Positions 6,129 to 10,318 of a DNA stretch of 10,318 nt are shown here, piece by piece. The stretch's first letter is position 1. Each line of letters begins with the position of its first letter. The notes beneath the pieces were generated by a model. It was not told the origin of the DNA, searched no databases, and saw only the letters and a list, made by a program, of their open reading frames with translations. Origin of the DNA: Chromera velia (lineage: Eukaryota; Sar; Chromeraceae); NCBI GenBank assembly GCA_018398765.1, contig JAHBMJ010005449.1:54315-64632 (forward strand), read 5' to 3'. The position numbers were made by a program, and so were the translations under genes.

Positions 6129-8028
6129 ATGCAGCTGTCCTCTGAGGAAAGCCGTTTCCCACAGATTATGTGTGCTTCTGGCATGCTCTCTCTCAAGCTA
6201 TTTTGGAAGTTTTCTTCTCTTTCGAAAGAGCTTCTGACGCTGCGAGACTCCCCAGACTTGTGTACAGGTCTGGGTGGTATTGCTGCAAATCTGTCTTCCG
6301 TCTCCGAGCATTCTTGTCTTCTCGATCTTCTCCAGAACTGCATTGACCGTGACGATGTCCGGACCTTGCAGCAGCTCCTGCCTCTGCGTAAGCTGAAGGG
6401 GACTGTTCCAGGTCTTCTCGGACGGGCGATCGAGAAAGAAGCCGAAAGTTGCTTTGAACTTCTCAGCGAAGACTCTGTTCTCTTCTGTCCACCTGAGATT
6501 TCCGATCGACTTCACTCTCTGAAGCCGAAAATGCTCCGCCATCTTCTTGAAAAGAAAGTCCTCGACCCAAATATGTGGATCAAGGCCGATTGGCCGTCAG
6601 ATGCGGAGATTGAAAACGGAAAACGATGTCCCTGGGCGAGCACTTTCAGGCCCATTTTGAACGCGGTTCTTGACGGGAGGAATTTCGACTGCGCACAAAT
6701 TCTGCTCGATTTCGGGGCTCGTGTCGACGTGTGTGAGTGGGAGGCAGTGACAGAAAACATGAAATATTGTCCGAGTGATGACGACGACCCCTATGAATTC
6801 TACACATGGAATGAAGGTATGGTTTTCCTGGCAAAACCCCCCTTTTGTCTCTCATCGTGTCTCTCGTGCCAGGCCCTGCTGCAGAAGTACGGACTCCCCC
6901 CCCACCCCTATCAGAAGAGAGCCTGACGCTGCTCAAACGCATGGTTTTTGCAGCAAAGCAGCGCGGCTGTCTGGACTGGAAAGCCGCTGTCCCTGACGAT
7001 CTCATCAGCCTGCCGTTTATCAATCCTGATAACCAGGCTCACATACGACAATACGAGGTCTCTGCAGTGTCGCTGCGTGTGCGTTCCTCCAGCCTTAAGT
7101 GGTTGAGGTGTTGCTCGAGCATGGCGCGCGGGTGCAAGAGGGCCTGTTCAAAGGCTCGCCTCTGAGCATGGCAGTGCTGCCCTTCCAGTCATGGATCTCA
7201 GAAAAAGACAAGCCTTTCTGGGAGGAGAGGTGCGTACAGATCCTCGACACCCTGTCAAAGACGGGTATTGAATTAAACCCGGTCCCCAAGATCCAATCCC
7301 ACCCCCCCCTTGTGTATACTGCTTTTGAGAAGGGGCTGCAGAAGCTTGCAGACTTCCTCATCTCCAAGAGCCCCTCTGTCATCAGTACTGCCGAATCACC
7401 AGGGTTCTCCCCCCTTCTTGTATGCATTGAGGAGGGCCGTTGGTCTCGTGCGACATTTCTTCTGGAGTCCTGCGGGGCAAATCCGAATCGCAAGGGCTGT
7501 TTCTGGGATAGCGGCCGAAAGCAATTTATGTCACCTCTCTGTGCCTGTCTATACAAATGGAAGAATCTGTGGGTAGACGCACAGTCTGACGCCGCAAGAG
7601 GAATATCAGAGGGGGCGGCAGGACTTGTGAGGCTGTTGGTCGAGAAGGGTGCGAGATGTGACCCCACGGAGTCGGGCTCAGAAGCGCCAGGGGGGGTTGG
7701 GAATGCAGACTCGTCCCCCCCCCTCTCTGCCCCGGCATCTCTGTCTCCCCTTCTTCTAGCTTGTTCCCTCAACCCCCCCTCCCCCTCAACGATTCGCCTC
7801 CTCATCTCCCACGCAGGAGCAGACCCGAACCTCCCAGGACTGGTGGAGGAGAGACTGCCTGACATAGAGCCAAGTCGACCCCTGGAAGTGGCTCTGCGCC
7901 GCATCATCCCTCCCCCTTCTGTTCCGAATTATCTCTTTGGAGGCCGAGGGAATGATTCATTCCTCTCAGCTTCCAACGTCCAGGCCATACTTGCAGTGAG
8001 CACTCTTCTTGAAGTCAGTAAAATTTAA
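6129..8028 (+). CDS. Ankyrin-repeat protein, three exons
   Basis: The proposed exons 6129-6816, 6873-7057 and 7108-8028 give 597 residues. Ankyrin repeats form protein-binding helical stacks; no catalytic domain is visible. Recognisable units are FRPILNAVLDGRNFDCAQIL with LLDFGARVDV (about 173-203), VLLEHGARVQ at the start of exon 3, GFSPLLVCIEEGRW with FLLESCGANPN (about 390-420), MSPLCACLYKW with LVRLLVEKGARCDP (about 433-480), and LSPLLLACSL with IRLLISHAGADPN (about 505-535). The repeats are degenerate and separated by inserts, including a Pro/Ser-rich one near residue 490. The N-terminal 170 residues are Leu-rich and may be further decayed repeats. The LLE at 8005-8013 is followed by GTCAGT, the same donor used at 3231, so a further exon may exist and the stop at 8026-8028 may be intronic. 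Confidence 0.75.
6817..6872 (+). other. Intron 1 of the ankyrin gene (56 nt)
   Basis: The donor is GTATGG after ATGAAG. The acceptor TCTCGTGCCAG lies behind a clear pyrimidine tract. Splicing moves the reading into the frame LSEESLTLLKRMVFAAKQRG, which is plainly coding and cannot be reached otherwise. Confidence 0.75.
7058..7107 (+). other. Intron 2 of the ankyrin gene (about 50 nt)
   Basis: The donor GTCTCT follows CAATACGAG. The acceptor I prefer is TGGTTGAG before GTGTTGCTC, phase 0 on both sides. A TAA at 7096-7098 in the exon 3 frame rules out the better-looking CCTCCAG acceptor at 7092. A frame change between 7057 and 7108 is certain; the exact ends are not. Confidence 0.55.
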
Positions 8029-8261
8029 TCATGCAGTTTTTGTTTTCATTCACCCTCGAAAGGATACGTTGCCTGCCTGCCGGTTGATATTCTTTTTGCT
8101 TTTCCACCGCACATCTACAGATTATCCGCCTTCCTGTCTGTGTGCTGGCCGGTTATTTTGTCCGCCTGTCTGGCTCATCAGTGAAGAGAAAAAAGAAGCA
8201 GAGAGGATGTGCGTGAGAACGATGTCTGCGTGTGTGTCTGTCTGTGAATCTCTCTGCGCGG

Positions 8262-8293
8262 CTGCCTGCCTGCCTGCCTCCCTGCCTGCCTGC
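8262..8293 (+). repeat. TGCC tandem repeat
   Basis: CTGCCTGCCTGCCTGCC followed by a CTCC interruption and further CTGCC units: a 4-bp microsatellite. The same unit dominates 4306-4515, again 3' of a plus-strand gene. Confidence 0.8.
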
Positions 8294-9098
8294 CGCTCTC
8301 TTCTTTTTCGAGCCTCTGTTGGCACCCACTCTTCGGCGGAATCCACCCTTGTTGAGGAAAACTGATGCTCCCTCCAACTTTCATACATGCATGTCTCCTT
8401 GATAGTCTGCAACACAATGTCACACTTTCTCTCTGTCCGGACTCCTTTTATGCATGCATGCGTGGTGCGGATTCAATTTATGAATATGCGTGCAGTTGGG
8501 GGCACGGACGGGTCTTCTGAGTGAACAGCTGAGGGCCTTTGCGAACATGTGGACTGAGTTGCGCAGTCCTTAGCTTATTAGTGCCTTGCAGCGCTACCTC
8601 GAGGTCTCCTTCATTCTCTTACATCGGGGCCTTCTCGAGTGGCTTCAATTAAAGGCCCGCGCGCATGAGTGCGGTGCTTCGATCGATGTTCTTCGAGCTT
8701 TCTTTTTCTTTCTTTGTCCCAACTTGCTCGGGTGACTAGCTGAGTGAGTGATTGAGTGACTGGCAGAGAGGGCAAAGACGAGATGCAAGGAGCTTGAGGG
8801 AGGTGTTCATGGCAGGGGAATGCAGGGGGGCGGAAGTCAGGTTGGGAATTAAATGAATGAGTTTCACGGTGTGTAACTTTCTCCAAACAATGGTAAATAT
8901 CGATGTGCAAATTCGAAGAGGCATGAAGTCTATATATGATGAAGAGTCACTGCTAGTCACTGCAGACCTAGCTGCAGACATTGATCAAAGCCTTTATCAT
9001 TGTACAATTATAAAATTTTATGTAGTATGCATTATAGGAGCGCTGTACGTAAGATCTAGATTTAGATAGACCTTACAAAACGGGGTGAAATTCTAAAG

Positions 9099-9137
9099 GG
9101 ATTTAATGAAATTTACTTATTGGATTTAATAAAATTT
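9099..9137 (+). repeat. Two-copy 16-bp direct repeat
   Basis: GGATTTAATGAAATTT and GGATTTAATAAAATTT are spaced 23 bp apart with one mismatch, in AT-rich spacer. Confidence 0.6.
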
Positions 9138-9418
9138 CTAAAGATTTTAGTTGATCGAATCTGCAACAAGCTCAATCGACTTCACTTGGTTTAATTATTA
9201 ATTTGTTTATTGATCCTTTCCAAGATTCAATCAATCACTAATTCACAAACTTGGTAAATGATAGTAAATGAGTCGACTTATCATTGATTCGACATTGAAA
9301 TGATATTTTAGCTATAGCATTCAAGTTTCTAACAACAGCAGTCGATCTCCCCCATAGTCTCTTTAGTATCACTGTATCATACTGGCAGTGCATGGTTTGT
9401 GTGGGGAAAAGGTTAGCA

Positions 9419-10318
9419 TCATTGATGGGTGTACCGATTCCCATTTGAAAACCACGCGATGTCTTCCGAGCTCTGCCGTCTTGCCAGCTCTCGCTCATCA
9501 GCAAGGGAAGCCCGTATACCATCTCCCGAAGTGGAGGGCATCAGGGGTTGAGAGACCATCCCTCCAGGCAGAGCCGGGGGAGATGACCCTGACGGCTGCT
9601 GCTGGTGCTGGGCGGTGTGCCCCCCCGAGAACCCCGGAAGGTTAGAAGAGGGAGTCTGTGTTGATCCAGATGGGTATGACGGCACTGACGGCATGATCGG
9701 CACACCCCTCACCTGCTCGTCTTCGGCTCTTGCCAAATGCATGCCGAGAGAGACAATGGCGGGGTCGGGGGGGGGATTTGCAGGCGCAGCCCTCCTTGCC
9801 ATCCGCTCTTTGAGAATTGCAGTGAGGTTGTTGGAACCAAACCCCCTGCTGTCTCCCCCTGCTCCCTGAGGGGGGGGCACAGGCCCAGAATGGCCAGGCT
9901 GGTGGCCCCCTTTGGGTTGCAGGAGATTCATCAGGACCGCTCGGCTGGACTCTTCTGAGGGACGGTGGTGCGGTTGATACCCTGAGGGCATAGCAGCACC
10001 CCCACGGTCGTGATTGGACTGCAGAGAAGGGTGGGGGTGTTGCAATGGCATCCGTCCGGAGGAGGCGGGGGGGTCGAAGAAGGAGTCGGGGAGCGCCGAT
10101 GAACGGCTGTCGAGGGGGGTAAGGTGAGGCGGCGGTGGGAGACCGCCTGTGGGGGGGCTGGCAGCGGCGCTGCTCTGAATGGACTGAAGGTCATCGTGCG
10201 ACGCCGCATCTCTCTGTGGTTCAGGGAGAAAGTTGGTTTGGGGCGAGGACGCTCCTTCCATGTCTTGATGGTGTGTATGGTTGTGATTGTGCTGGTGTCC
10301 TGAGTGTTTTCTCCCAAG
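9419..10318 (-). CDS. Low-complexity His/Pro/Ser/Gln-rich protein, C-terminal part
   Basis: The minus-strand frame is open from the window edge to a TGA at 9419-9421, giving 299 residues with the 5' end missing. The visible start is His-rich (HQHNHNHTHHQD), so the Met at 10261 is probably internal. Long Pro/Ser/Gly/Gln-rich stretches follow. Two short helix-like islands stand out: SRAVLMNLLQPKGG and NLTAILKERMARR. The second is followed by a third at DPAIVSLGMHLARAEDEQV. The tail reads ADERELARRQSSEDIAWF. Such short hydrophobic islands in disordered chains are typical docking motifs of scaffold or RNA-regulatory proteins, but no family is recognised. Pro- and Gly-rich coding over 900 nt without a stop supports a real exon. 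Confidence 0.65.
   Translation of the reverse strand, partial: LGRKHSGHQHNHNHTHHQDMEGASSPQTNFLPEPQRDAASHDDLQSIQSSAAASPPTGGLPPPPHLTPLDSRSSALPDSFFDPPASSGRMPLQHPHPSLQSNHDRGGAAMPSGYQPHHRPSEESSRAVLMNLLQPKGGHQPGHSGPVPPPQGAGGDSRGFGSNNLTAILKERMARRAAPANPPPDPAIVSLGMHLARAEDEQVRGVPIMPSVPSYPSGSTQTPSSNLPGFSGGHTAQHQQQPSGSSPPALPGGMVSQPLMPSTSGDGIRASLADERELARRQSSEDIAWFSNGNRYTHQ

Larger units (their letters stand above)
8029..9418. other. Spacer between convergent genes: TGCC repeats, TGCATGC motifs, AT-rich stretch
   Basis: No gene is supported. 8071-8300 is T/C-rich with TGCCTGCC runs (8071-8080, 8262-8293), as expected of an intron or 3' UTR of the ankyrin gene. TGCATGC-type motifs occur at 8387-8394 and 8452-8462. 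8725-8765 has GAGTGA-type simple sequence. 9060-9310 is strongly AT-rich, contains two copies of GGATTTAAT-AAATTT at 9099-9114 and 9122-9137, one CGGGGTGAA like those near the transposon arms, and an AATAAA on the minus strand at 9206-9211 that could serve the downstream minus-strand gene. Confidence 0.55.

Noticed and set aside
7095-7907. 270-codon minus-strand frame opposite the ankyrin exon
   Set aside because: It is antisense to clear ankyrin repeats and has no domain of its own.
8857-9069. 70-codon plus-strand frame (MSFTVCNFLQ)
   Set aside because: It is short, AT-rich and isolated, with no splice sites linking it to the ankyrin gene. It may be chance.

Overview
This window is nuclear DNA of a eukaryote. 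Its genes are interrupted by GT...AG introns with pyrimidine-rich acceptors, encode low-complexity Pro/Ser/Gln-rich proteins, and sit among AT-rich spacers with simple repeats such as TGCCTG and TGCATGC. There are no bacterial-style operons or ribosome binding sites. The style (short introns, G/C-rich exons, ankyrin proteins, abundant repeats) would suit a photosynthetic protist, for example a chromerid alveolate such as Chromera velia. That is an impression from composition, not a proof; a stramenopile alga is also possible.

Layout. (1) Positions 1-1119, minus strand: a ZZ-type zinc-finger protein with Pro-rich flanks. A TGA at 187-189 ends its open frame, but the same frame stays open to the window edge and reads like a coiled coil. 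A 63-nt in-phase GT-AG intron would remove the stop. (2) 1120-2291: promoter and spacer DNA with a purine-rich block and a GACAA tandem repeat. (3) 2292-5787: a segment bounded by a perfect 25-bp inverted repeat with a second conserved element just inside each arm. It contains a transposase gene on the plus strand (2624-4287, three exons) that resembles the Merlin / IS1016 / IS1595 (ISXO2-like) DDE superfamily, followed by a TGCCTG-rich spacer and a further block of open frame (4607-5306) that I cannot name. The simplest reading is a decaying DNA transposon of about 3.5 kb. (4) 5788-6128: AT-rich leader. (5) 6129-8028, plus strand: an ankyrin-repeat protein split by two introns of about 56 and 50 nt. 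(6) 8029-9418: non-coding DNA with TGCC and TGCATGC repeats and an AT-rich stretch. (7) 9419-10318, minus strand: the C-terminal 299 residues of a His/Pro/Ser/Gln-rich protein whose 5' end lies outside the window.

The three host-type genes show no sign of working together. The ankyrin gene and the last gene converge on the 8.0-9.4 kb spacer. The strongest unexplained item is the inverted-repeat-bounded segment: its transposase seems intron-bearing and partly decayed, and it carries an extra coding-like block.
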